DNA of 7,256 bases from positions 1 through 7,256 of the forward strand of contig CAJLYN010000105.1 of the NCBI GenBank assembly GCA_905210875.1, read 5' to 3'. The position numbers were made by a program, and so were the translations under genes. Of this stretch, positions 1-6,895 are shown one piece after another (within the stretch, counting starts at the first letter, position 1; each line of letters opens with the position of its first letter). The stretch comes from an uncultured Bacteroides sp. (GTDB taxonomy: Bacteria > Bacteroidota > Bacteroidia > Bacteroidales > UBA11471). The notes below the pieces were generated by a model that saw nothing but the letters and a program-made list of their open reading frames with translations, searched no databases and was not told where the DNA came from.

Positions 1-4
1 ATTT

Positions 5-1444
5 TTACATGTTTTCGGGAACGCTGTTGTAAACTTTCTCTTTTTTCAGCCTGGGGTCCTTGCCCAAGGGAATGGAGAGGCCGAAGTTGATGTTTGCAGC
101 CAATTCTCCAAGAGGAATGAAGTCGGGCGTTACCCGCATGGTCGATATGTCGGCACCGATAAAAAGTGGACCGAAGTTGAGAACGGCACCGAAAGAGTTG
201 GCCAGGTTTGATACCGTTCCGTTAATCCCAAGCATAAACCATCTGAAAGGTTTGAGGTTGAGACTGCCCATGAGCGATGTGTGGGTATTGTTTTTGTAAA
301 AGCGCGTGGTCGAGAGAAGGCCTACCGATATATGATTATGCAATAACTGATATTCGGCTCCGAATGTGAGGGCAGGATTAAGCCATGTCGTGCGCTTCTT
401 TGGGGCATCTCCTTCTCTAAATTCAATTAGAGCTTTGAGGTCGTCGGTCAACTCGTCGACCTGGTCGTCGAAAACATTTTGAGATTGGCCGTTTTCGTCG
501 GAATAGTCATCGCTGCCGATGCCGGTGAATCCATCGTAGATGACCTCGCCCTCAGGGGTAACACCTTTCAGGTTTTTGTTCCAGGAGATAAATCCTATAT
601 CGGTAATGGCCATGGAGACGATAAGGTTTTCGATGGGCGAGTAGGTAACACCCAGATCGATACCTGCACCGCCGCCGGCGAGGCCGAGGTTATTGGTGTT
701 GAAATCTATGCCAGATATTTCTCCGGTTTCTTCGTCGATTTCAAGTTGGGCTCCGGCGCAAGACATGTCGACGACACCGTAGCTTTCGATTTTCCATTGT
801 TCTTCGCTCATGGTGAGGGTCAGCCGTTCAAAGTGAGCGTCGGCCTGGGCACCGCCGAGCAAGGCTTTCAGTTTGGCGCCCACTGTCCATTGGTCGTTGA
901 TGTGGTGGGCATGCCCTAATGCGATTTCTACATAAGCGTCGGCGTAGGCCGATATATCTTTCAGGTCGTATTGGGTGACGGCACCTTCTTCACTTCCGTT
1001 TTTCAGGAAGCGGAAGAGGTCGCCCGGCAATGCCATGGATATGCTGCTGTGCAAGGAGATGTCGAACGAGTTGAAGCCGTTCCACTTGTGAAAACCGAAA
1101 GAGAGTATCGAAAGGCCAAGATCGGTGTTGAGCACGTTCCGGTTTTTTAACTTTTTGTCAAATTCTTCGGCCGAGATAGACGGGCTGAGGAATGTGTTGA
1201 GTTTATTTCCCTCGGAAGGATAGATAAAAGTGGTATAGTTCAAATCCGAACTTACACTCATCGATATATTACCCATTGCAGGTAAAGTAAAATATCCTCT
1301 TTCGGGTACCAATGCCGGGTTGAGTTGATGGCGCAACGGCGCACGTTCGAGGAAGTAGGCATTGCTCAATGGCTGTGCCGCTATTGTCGGAGTAATAATG
1401 CAGAGCAGAATGGCTGCCCAAATGTATTTTATATATGATTTCAT
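5..1444 (-). CDS. DUF5723-like outer-membrane beta-barrel protein
   Basis: A complete 479-residue secreted protein, ending in TAA at the left edge of the window. The N-terminus is a Sec signal peptide: basic residues, a hydrophobic stretch at about 8-20, and a likely cut after TIAA (residues 20-23). Just after it comes a segment with an NPA motif at 42-44 and alternating polar/hydrophobic residues, which I recognise as typical of DUF5723-type barrels of Bacteroidota. The C-terminal third (about 355-465) is a series of short amphipathic strands separated by turns, with many aromatic and glycine residues, as expected for outer-membrane strands. An acidic loop lies at about 310-345. It sits 24 bases after the lipoprotein gene and has no recognisable promoter of its own, so it is probably co-transcribed with it. 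Family assignment is from memory of sequence patterns; substrate and role are unknown. A FadL/PorV-like barrel is the main alternative. Confidence 0.8.
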   Translation of the reverse strand: MKSYIKYIWAAILLCIITPTIAAQPLSNAYFLERAPLRHQLNPALVPERGYFTLPAMGNISMSVSSDLNYTTFIYPSEGNKLNTFLSPSISAEEFDKKLKNRNVLNTDLGLSILSFGFHKWNGFNSFDISLHSSISMALPGDLFRFLKNGSEEGAVTQYDLKDISAYADAYVEIALGHAHHINDQWTVGAKLKALLGGAQADAHFERLTLTMSEEQWKIESYGVVDMSCAGAQLEIDEETGEISGIDFNTNNLGLAGGGAGIDLGVTYSPIENLIVSMAITDIGFISWNKNLKGVTPEGEVIYDGFTGIGSDDYSDENGQSQNVFDDQVDELTDDLKALIEFREGDAPKKRTTWLNPALTFGAEYQLLHNHISVGLLSTTRFYKNNTHTSLMGSLNLKPFRWFMLGINGTVSNLANSFGAVLNFGPLFIGADISTMRVTPDFIPLGELAANINFGLSIPLGKDPRLKKEKVYNSVPENM

Positions 1445-1468
1445 AAGATTTTATCGGGTTATATCGGT

Positions 1469-3454
1469 TTATAAAGAATCCAAGTCCATACTTATTTGGG
1501 CAACTCTGGCACTGAGTTTCATTTGCAGGTATTGAGTGCTGCGAAGGGCTCCGCTTTGCAGTCCTTCGGCCAGGTCTCCTGCCACATTGTATTGCAGATG
1601 GGTAAGCGACTTTAAGGCATCTTTTTCTTTCTCGGTGAGCCGTATGATGATTTTTCCGGTCGAAGCTGTCGGGTCGACGAGGCTTAAATCGGTAGTGCCG
1701 GCAATGATTCCTTTTCCGTTCTGGTCGGCGTCGAGAACTTCGAGCCCGATGTTTTTGAGAATACGGAAGTATTTGGTATTCTCTGCATCGTCGTTGGTGA
1801 GTTTCTCGTCGGCCGGCAGATTGTGGTATTCCTGGGCTGATATCTCTTGAAGCGGTGAAAGAGTAAATTCCAGATTGAGGGGCAGTGTGGTGGCGTAGTT
1901 GGCGATGATCGATGCCTCTTTCATGGTAACATCTTTGAAAATATCGTCGATGCCACCCTCTATTTCTGAAAAATTGATGGAGAAATTCTCTCCGAATTCC
2001 AAAGGAACGGTGATGTCACAGTTGGCATGAACGAGGCTGCTCTGGTCGTTGAGTAGTGCGATGTGAGCGGTCGTATTGTCGGTTTGGGCCGAGAGTGAAG
2101 CTTCGAGGGCAGAGGGTATTTGAGCGTCGAGCAGCGCAGGCAGGTCGCCTTGTACCCAGGTATAGAGAGTGTCGTTGTACCAGAACGTCTGTTTCTCGGC
2201 ATCGACCCAGTCGGTCGTCGGGGCCTTTTGTGAGATGAAGATGTGATTTTCCTGCGGAGTCAGGGTCTGGTTGGCTCTGTCGTAGGTGGCCTCTTCGATG
2301 TAGATGGTGTCGATGGTCACGGGGGTTGCGGTAAGGCTTTCGCCCTTATCGTTTTTAGGGGTGATGGCGATAGATGCTTTTACCGGGATGCCCATGGGAT
2401 TGGAGGCGCTGAATCTGATGAAGGGATTGGTCAAGTCGAGATTGATATCGTTTCCTTCCAGAAAATCGGGCATGGAACCCAACTCTATGGAGAAGGATTC
2501 TTGTGCCGATGCATCTATGATACCGGAGAGACGGGTAATTTCGAGTTCTTCGATGGCAAAGTCGGTACGAACCTGCGGCTGTTGTGCAAGGGTGGTTCCG
2601 GGGCCGTTTAGGTATACATCGATTGTTGCGTTTCCGTCGAGGGTAAACCGATTGTTGAGAATGTTGAGAATGTTTTCGCCATTTTCGGGAATGAGTTCAA
2701 AATTGTTAGAACCGTCGGGCTGTATCTCGCCGCCGCACAATCCGTAGATGTCAAGTGTAATGGAAAATATTCCGTTTTCGGCTTTTTTGTGTGGAATGGT
2801 GAGTTTGTGGTCTTTGACGTATAGAGGGTTTCCGTTATCATCGGTGTCGGTCAGGGTGGCATCGCCGATATTGCCCGATGCCGAGAGAATCAACATCTCG
2901 GGAAATGCTATCTCCATATCCGATAGTGAGAGTGTGTAGTCGGCCGGACCTTGTGTGGCAAAGAGTTCAGTAGTGAAAGTGAGTACGGCTTGTTTGGGAG
3001 CATCGAACATGATGGTGTCGATGCGTTTTACATCTTCCGAGACAATTAGATTTGACGGGTCGATGGGTACATCGGCTGACAGCAGAAGAGGTATAGTAGC
3101 GTCGTAGGTAATACCTGCCTCAACAGCGGCGGCTATCTCTTCAGAAAGAGGAATTTCTGTAGGTTCTATATCGGGCGTAAGTCCGTTGCTGGGGCCGATG
3201 ACGACAGTCCTCATTGCGGCAAATTCCGTCGAGGAACTGGTTGTCTCGGAGATGTAATAAACGCTATCCCCGTTGATTTTCAGGTTGTCGTCGGTGCTGA
3301 TGAGTTTCGATAACATGAATTTGTCGGTTTCGCCGATGGGAATCGATATTCCGTTTTCGGCAATCGTTACATTCATGTCGATTTCCTTGTCGTAATCTTT
3401 ATCTACGCAACCGGTAAAGAAGACAAGTAAACAGGGGATTAGAAGCTTTTTCAT
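1469..3454 (-). CDS. Large predicted outer-membrane lipoprotein, function unknown
   Basis: A 661-residue lipoprotein. The N-terminus is MKKLLIPCLLVFFTGC, a short lipoprotein signal peptide whose lipobox FTGC places the lipidated cysteine at residue 16. This decides the start: the frame stays open 14 codons further, to 3496, but that extension would put a polar stretch before the signal peptide. After the cysteine comes an acidic segment (VDKDYDKE), which resembles Bacteroidota signals for export of lipoproteins to the cell surface; surface display is therefore possible but inferred. The rest looks like repeated beta-sandwich segments without catalytic motifs. Around 338-358 there is a pair of NP motifs (LTNPF and SNPMGIPV) of a kind common in uncharacterised Bacteroidales lipoproteins. 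Few cysteines occur in the mature part and no membrane helix follows the signal. It is followed 24 bases on by the barrel gene, suggesting a lipoprotein-barrel pair. I do not recognise a named family. Confidence 0.85.
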   Translation of the reverse strand: MKKLLIPCLLVFFTGCVDKDYDKEIDMNVTIAENGISIPIGETDKFMLSKLISTDDNLKINGDSVYYISETTSSSTEFAAMRTVVIGPSNGLTPDIEPTEIPLSEEIAAAVEAGITYDATIPLLLSADVPIDPSNLIVSEDVKRIDTIMFDAPKQAVLTFTTELFATQGPADYTLSLSDMEIAFPEMLILSASGNIGDATLTDTDDNGNPLYVKDHKLTIPHKKAENGIFSITLDIYGLCGGEIQPDGSNNFELIPENGENILNILNNRFTLDGNATIDVYLNGPGTTLAQQPQVRTDFAIEELEITRLSGIIDASAQESFSIELGSMPDFLEGNDINLDLTNPFIRFSASNPMGIPVKASIAITPKNDKGESLTATPVTIDTIYIEEATYDRANQTLTPQENHIFISQKAPTTDWVDAEKQTFWYNDTLYTWVQGDLPALLDAQIPSALEASLSAQTDNTTAHIALLNDQSSLVHANCDITVPLEFGENFSINFSEIEGGIDDIFKDVTMKEASIIANYATTLPLNLEFTLSPLQEISAQEYHNLPADEKLTNDDAENTKYFRILKNIGLEVLDADQNGKGIIAGTTDLSLVDPTASTGKIIIRLTEKEKDALKSLTHLQYNVAGDLAEGLQSGALRSTQYLQMKLSARVAQISMDLDSL

Positions 3455-3512
3455 AGCCTGGAAATGTGTACCTTGTTTTTTTTGTTTAAAAATCAATCAA
3501 TTAAATCTTTTG

Positions 3513-3520
3513 CAAAGAAA
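3513..3520 (-). promoter_or_regulatory. Weak candidate -7 promoter element for the lipoprotein-barrel unit
   Basis: TTTCTTTG on the minus strand matches the Bacteroidota -7 consensus TAnnTTTG except for the second base. The region about 20 bases upstream is T-rich (TTTTCTG) but has no exact TTTG. It would give a 5' leader of roughly 50 bases. A promoter is expected here because a terminator lies immediately upstream (3597-3637), but this exact site is weakly supported. Confidence 0.25.
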
Positions 3521-3534
3521 ATGCTATTTTCTTT
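3514..3534. repeat. Perfect AT-rich 21-bp palindrome upstream of the lipoprotein gene
   Basis: Arms AAAGAAAAT and ATTTTCTTT (9 bp, perfect) flank a 3-base centre GCT. It lies 60 bases before the lipoprotein start. On the minus strand its downstream edge overlaps TTTCTTTG (3520-3513), which differs by one base from the Bacteroidota -7 element TAnnTTTG. A palindrome overlapping a promoter could be an operator, but in such AT-rich DNA it could also be chance; no regulator is identified. Confidence 0.35.
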
Positions 3535-3591
3535 TATGAACAGAAAATTTAATACACGAATTCCATTTATTAACATCTTTTGTATATTTAG

Positions 3592-3637
3592 AAATAAAAT
3601 GGTCTACCGCTTGTTAGACATAGGCGGTAGACCATTT
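3592..3637 (-). terminator. Intrinsic terminator of the two-helix membrane protein gene
   Basis: Two perfectly complementary 14-base arms, at 3597-3610 and 3624-3637 (core GGTCTACCGC / GCGGTAGACC), are separated by a 13-base loop. Read on the minus strand, the hairpin begins 15 bases after the stop codon at 3653 and runs straight into the T-rich tail ATTTTATTTC (ending at 3591), as expected for a Rho-independent terminator. On the plus strand a run of eight T lies at 3647-3654, nine bases beyond the hairpin, so weak function in that direction is possible, though no plus-strand gene precedes it. Confidence 0.85.
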
Positions 3638-3652
3638 GTTGAAAAATTTTTT

Positions 3653-4162
3653 TTAAAAGATTTGTGCTGCCAATGCTTCGGCCTCATTATCGTGATATTG
3701 TTGGGCTTCTCCGACGGCCTGATATTCAAACGGGACAAATTCCATAATCTGTGCCGTAGCGTATTGTTTGTCGCTGCTGATATAGATGTCGAGTCGTATG
3801 TCGGACGATTTGTTGTCGCCTCTTTTTATGTTTTTCAGTTGCTCGAAGTTCTTTTCTTCGAGAATGTTCTGTACACGTTTCATCTCGCTTTTATTGAAGG
3901 TAAGGCGGTGCAACGAAACCTTTTTGCCGCTTTCCCGGCAATAACAGACTTTCTTGCCCATGAAAAGTTTGATAAGCCCGAAGATACCCAAGGCCACACC
4001 GAGCATAAAGAGGCTCATGCTTAGCACAGAGTTTCCGTCGGTGAGCGAGCCGGCATAGAAGGCTGCGGCTGCGGCGATGACAACGATGATGCCTGTTGTG
4101 GAAAGGCTGTTTTTGGAAGTAATATAAGGGTTCTTATTGTTTTGTTTTTGAGTGGTTTCCAT
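3653..4162 (-). CDS. Two-helix inner-membrane protein of unknown function
   Basis: A 169-residue protein starting METTQKQNNKNPYITSKNSL. The polar, Asn/Lys-rich N-terminus (1-22) is followed by two hydrophobic segments at about 24-40 and 46-68, joined by a short turn (TDGNS), forming a helical hairpin in the inner membrane. Next come a basic patch and a CYC motif (Cys73 and Cys75), then about 95 mostly polar residues (RESGKKVSLHRLTF onwards, with a Lys/Glu-rich helix near 90-113) that are probably cytoplasmic by the positive-inside rule. The frame is open upstream to 4276, but that extension begins with a non-standard, low-complexity stretch and would bury the hydrophobic pair further inside, so I prefer the ATG at 4162. 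A strong terminator follows 15 bases after the stop. It lies 143 bases beyond the preceding gene; whether it belongs to the exporter operon is unclear. I recognise no named family or catalytic motif. Confidence 0.75.
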   Translation of the reverse strand: METTQKQNNKNPYITSKNSLSTTGIIVVIAAAAAFYAGSLTDGNSVLSMSLFMLGVALGIFGLIKLFMGKKVCYCRESGKKVSLHRLTFNKSEMKRVQNILEEKNFEQLKNIKRGDNKSSDIRLDIYISSDKQYATAQIMEFVPFEYQAVGEAQQYHDNEAEALAAQIF

Positions 4163-4222
4163 AAGAGATATGTTTTTTGTCGTGTGAAATGATTGTGGTA
4201 AGATATAAATACAGGGGTAGGC

Positions 4223-4272
4223 CGGAGAGCATATGGGCTTTCCGTCTACGGAGTCTGCTCGTTGGCGAGCGG
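4223..4272. other. Cluster of short hairpins in the gap between two genes
   Basis: Within the 143-base gap 4163-4305 there are three short inverted repeats: CGGAGAGC/GCTTTCCG (4223-4230 with 4237-4244), TCCG/CGGA around a TCTA tetraloop (4241-4252), and CTGCTCG/CGAGCGG around TTGG (4255-4272). The first two share bases 4241-4244, so they cannot form together. None is followed by a T tract, so they do not make a standard terminator. In the first and third stems the imperfect pair is G-T as read on the plus strand but A-C as read on the minus strand. No tRNA or known riboswitch fold is recognised. Confidence 0.3.
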
Positions 4273-4305
4273 GCAATGATTATCGTGAATAAGGAAAAGG
4301 TGGGG

Positions 4306-4734
4306 CTACATCAACATTCGGCAGAGCATGTAGAAGAAGTAACCGTCGCTGTGCAGCAAGCTCTGCCGGGTGGCCTGTTGGGCCTCTATGGCTTTGTTGA
4401 ATGTATGGAACAGTCGGATATGGCGCTGTTGCAATCCGGCCGGAGAGGATGTTTGTTGCCGGCTTTCGCCGTTACAGGGGTGGAGCGTCGGGTTTTGTTG
4501 CAGCAGACAGGGCTGGGTATCGCCTGCGAGGTATATGGAGCAGGTGTGCTTTTCTTTTGAAACCCCGTTGTCGAAGTTGTCGGCAAGGACGGTTGTCTCC
4601 GGCCTCTCGGTGCCGTAGGACATAAGGGCCTCCTTCGCTCCTGCTCGGGGGGCGAAAAGGGCCATGAGCAGGGCGGCAAGCAGGCAACCGAGCAATAGCC
4701 TGCGGCCGAGCGTTTTCTTGGAGGTAGCCAGCAT
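4306..4734 (-). CDS. Small predicted secreted protein coupled to the ABC exporter
   Basis: A 142-residue protein. Its start codon overlaps the exporter stop codon in the arrangement TGATG (one shared base), which implies translational coupling and makes this the real frame among several open ones here. The N-terminus has basic residues (KKTLGRR), a strongly hydrophobic core at 13-28 and a probable signal-peptidase site after AGA (31-33), so the product should be periplasmic or secreted, although an uncleaved membrane anchor is possible. The mature part, about 109 residues, is polar and Gln/His/Ser-rich. Cysteines occur at 65, 76 and 87, spaced exactly 11 apart, with one more at 138 near the C-terminus. 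There is no lipobox. I do not recognise a family. Location directly after an MsbA-like exporter suggests a role linked to it, or it may be a poorly conserved passenger. Confidence 0.7.
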   Translation of the reverse strand: MLATSKKTLGRRLLLGCLLAALLMALFAPRAGAKEALMSYGTERPETTVLADNFDNGVSKEKHTCSIYLAGDTQPCLLQQNPTLHPCNGESRQQTSSPAGLQQRHIRLFHTFNKAIEAQQATRQSLLHSDGYFFYMLCRMLM

Positions 4735-6560
4735 CAGAATTGTTGCATGTCGACCAGGTGCTTGTAGTATCCGTTGAGGGCAATCAGTTCGTCGTGGCGG
4801 CCCGACTCAACGATATGTCCCTCCTGCATGACGCAGATGAGGTCGGCATCCTTGATGGTCGACAGCCGGTGGGCGATAACAAGTGTGGTGCGGTTTTTCA
4901 TGAGGTTTTCGAGTGCCTCCTGTACCAGTCGCTCCGACTCGGTGTCGAGCGCCGAGGTGGCCTCGTCGAGAATGAGTATCGGCGGGTTTTTGAGAATGGC
5001 CCGTGCTATGCTCACGCGTTGTCGCTGACCGCCCGAGAGGCGACAGCCGCGGTCGCCGATGGGGGTGTCGTACCCTTGTTCGGTGGCCATGATGAAGTCG
5101 TGTGCGTTGGCTATGCGTGCGGCCTCTTCGACCTGCTCCTGTGTGGCGTCGGTTACGCCGAAAGTAATGTTGTTGTAGAAGGTGTCGTTGAAAAGAATGG
5201 CTTCCTGGTTGACGTTGCCCATCATGGCGCGCAGGTCATAGACCTTCATGTCTTTGATGTTGACCCCGTCGATGAAGATGCCTCCCTTGTTTACGTCGTA
5301 GAAGCGGGGCAACAGGTCGGCCATGGTCGACTTGCCCGAGCCCGACTGGCCTACGAGGGCAACCGTCTGACCCTTCTTGATGGTGAGGTTCACCCCTTTT
5401 ATAACCCAATCTTCGTTGTATTTGAACCACACGTCGCGGTATTCGATGGCGTGGTTCAGAGCCACGTCGGTTACCGGTTTTTCGGGGTTCTTTATGGGGT
5501 TTTCGGTCGAGAGTATCTTGTCGACGCGCTCCATGGCAGCCAGGCCTCGCTGTATGGTATAGGCTGCTTTGGTCAGGTCTTTGGCCGGGTTGATGATGCT
5601 GTAAAAGATAATCAGGTAGTAGATAAACTCTCCGGCGTTGATGACGCTGTTGCCTTTCAAGATGAGTGCGCCGCCAAACCACAGCACGATGGCGATGGTG
5701 GTGGTGCCCAGAAATTCGCTCATCGGGTGGGCGAGAGCTTGCCGGCGGCCTATGCGGTTGGTCGTGCGGTAAAATTTGTCGTTGATGTTGGCAAAACGCT
5801 GGCTGATGCGGTTTTCGGCATTGAAAGCCTTGATGATGCGCAGTCCGCCGAGAGTCTCTTCAATCTGGGCCATTATGCTGCCCCACTGCTGTTGGGCATC
5901 GAGCGATTTCCGTTTCAGCGATTTCCCCACGCGCCCCATGATATAGCCGGCCAGCGGCAGCAGTACCAGCACGAAGAGGGTGAGCTGCCAACTGAGAATA
6001 AACATGGTGGTGAGGTAGCTGATGATCATGATGGGGTTCTTGAAGAGCATGTCGAGAGAGGTCATGATGGAGTTCTCGACCTCGGCCACGTCGCCGGTCA
6101 TACGCGACATGATGTCGCCCTTGCGCTCGGTGGTGAAAAATCCGATGGGCAGGCTCACCACCTTGCGGTACACGAAGTTGCGTATGTCGCGTACTACGCC
6201 GCCGCGCAGCGGTATGATGCAGGCCGAACTCAGGAAGCTGGTCATGGTCTTGGCAAAGGTCATCACGATGAGCCATACGCCCAGTAGCATGAGGGTCCAA
6301 ATGGCGCCGTGGGTCTTGATTTGTTCCGATACAAACCAGTAGAAGTTGTTGATGAGTATGTCTTTCAGGTCACCCTCGCTCCAAGGAATAAAGGTATAAG
6401 AGGCCTCACTCGTCTTGAAAAGAATTTCCAGAATAGGAATGATGAGCATGAAGGAGAAGATGCTCAGCAATGTCGAGAGGAGGTTGAAGAAGATATTGAG
6501 AATCAGATACCGTTTATAGGGAGGAACAAACCGTAAGAGAAGTTTAAACAGGTCTTTCAT
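4734..6560 (-). CDS. MsbA-like ABC exporter, fused permease and ATPase
   Basis: A 608-residue half-transporter of the ABC exporter family. It should work as a homodimer in the inner membrane, using ATP hydrolysis to flip lipid (lipid A-core in true MsbA) or to export drugs or other hydrophobic compounds. Residues 1-340 form the six-helix membrane domain, with hydrophobic segments from about 16 onward. The nucleotide-binding domain follows: Walker A GQSGSGKST at 404-412 (Lys410), Q-loop Gln452, signature LSGGQ at 508-512, Walker B ILILDE with Asp532 and catalytic Glu533, D-loop SALD at 536-539 and switch His564. All key residues are present, so it should be active. The ATG at 6560 is preferred: the longer frame begins with TTG at 6593, which lies inside the promoter -7 element. 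Length is normal for the family. Whether it is the essential lipid A flippase or a paralogue cannot be decided here, so no symbol is given. Confidence 0.95.
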   Translation of the reverse strand: MKDLFKLLLRFVPPYKRYLILNIFFNLLSTLLSIFSFMLIIPILEILFKTSEASYTFIPWSEGDLKDILINNFYWFVSEQIKTHGAIWTLMLLGVWLIVMTFAKTMTSFLSSACIIPLRGGVVRDIRNFVYRKVVSLPIGFFTTERKGDIMSRMTGDVAEVENSIMTSLDMLFKNPIMIISYLTTMFILSWQLTLFVLVLLPLAGYIMGRVGKSLKRKSLDAQQQWGSIMAQIEETLGGLRIIKAFNAENRISQRFANINDKFYRTTNRIGRRQALAHPMSEFLGTTTIAIVLWFGGALILKGNSVINAGEFIYYLIIFYSIINPAKDLTKAAYTIQRGLAAMERVDKILSTENPIKNPEKPVTDVALNHAIEYRDVWFKYNEDWVIKGVNLTIKKGQTVALVGQSGSGKSTMADLLPRFYDVNKGGIFIDGVNIKDMKVYDLRAMMGNVNQEAILFNDTFYNNITFGVTDATQEQVEEAARIANAHDFIMATEQGYDTPIGDRGCRLSGGQRQRVSIARAILKNPPILILDEATSALDTESERLVQEALENLMKNRTTLVIAHRLSTIKDADLICVMQEGHIVESGRHDELIALNGYYKHLVDMQQF

Positions 6561-6590
6561 AACGCCGGCGATGTTTTTTCGTTTGCGCGG

Positions 6591-6620
6591 CAAAGATACG
6601 ATAAAATATGCAGGATAAAA
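6591..6620 (-). promoter_or_regulatory. Bacteroidota-type promoter of the ABC exporter
   Basis: On the minus strand, TATCTTTG (6598-6591) is an exact match to the Bacteroidota -7 element TAnnTTTG. Eighteen bases upstream is TTTT (6620-6617), a one-base variant of the -33 TTTG. Transcription would begin near 6584-6586, about 25 bases before the ATG at 6560, which rules out the longer TTG-started reading frame. Confidence 0.7.
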
Positions 6621-6634
6621 TTTTTTTGCATTTC

Positions 6635-6666
6635 TTTTCTCTCCTCTACGGTTCGATGTACCTTTG
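6635..6666 (+). promoter_or_regulatory. Bacteroidota-type promoter driving the receptor-like gene
   Basis: TACCTTTG (6659-6666) exactly matches TAnnTTTG. A T-rich -33-like site (TTTT, 6635-6638) lies 20 bases before it. It is divergent from the exporter promoter; the two -7 elements are 60 bases apart. Transcription would start near 6672, giving a leader of about 225 bases before the receptor ATG. That leader contains the small split reading frame at 6693-6880. Confidence 0.6.
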
Positions 6667-6692
6667 CACTCGTTTTTGAGAAGTATTGACGT

Positions 6693-6880
6693 ATGGAAGA
6701 AAAACAGTCAAGATGGTATCATATTGATTTATTTTTTATAGGGATATATCGTCCGCTGTCATTTTGATTACTCCTGGTAGTCGTGTGTTACCGACTGTTA
6801 AATCGAAAGAAAAAGACGATTCCCTATTAAACCATTTATTTGCGAAGCTGTCAAAGCAACAAAATCGAAACGATATTTAA
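6693..6880 (+). pseudogene. Possible small gene split by a frameshift, or leader ORF
   Basis: About 20 bases after the predicted transcription start, an ATG opens a 24-codon frame (MEEKQSRWYHIDLFF then IGIYRPLSF) ending in TGA at 6765-6767. A second frame, one base back, is open from 6728 to TAA at 6878-6880 with no ATG; it reads in part AVILITPGSRVLPTVKSKEK and ends LSKQQNRNDI, 15 bases before the receptor start. The two frames overlap at 6728-6764, where there is a run of six T (6732-6737). One extra base there would join them into a single 62-residue protein. Possible explanations are an inactivated gene, a sequencing error in the T run, programmed -1 frameshifting, a short leader peptide, or chance. 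I recognise no family. Confidence 0.3.
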
Positions 6881-6895
6881 GAAATCAATAGCCAA

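Noticed and set aside
479..919. A 146-codon plus-strand frame inside the barrel gene
   Set aside because: It is antisense to a complete, well-supported gene and has no signal, motif or promoter.
3455..3496. Longer start for the lipoprotein gene at 3496
   Set aside because: It would add 14 polar residues before a perfect lipoprotein signal peptide and abolish its N-terminal position.
3464..4024. A 186-codon plus-strand frame crossing the terminator and the membrane protein gene
   Set aside because: It runs through the 3597-3637 hairpin and lies antisense to a frame with a sensible membrane topology; its first part is AT-rich intergenic DNA.
4201..4275. Possible tRNA in the hairpin-rich gap
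   Set aside because: There is no T-arm GGTTCGA-type sequence, no acceptor stem of seven pairs and no anticodon arm in the right place.
4177..4560. A 127-codon plus-strand frame opposite the small secreted protein gene
   Set aside because: The minus-strand frame has a signal peptide and is coupled to the exporter stop; the plus frame has neither a recognisable promoter nor a domain.
4740..6287. A 515-codon open frame on the plus strand, antisense to the ABC exporter
   Set aside because: It mirrors the codon pattern of the exporter gene, its translation has no recognisable domain, and the minus-strand frame contains every ABC motif.
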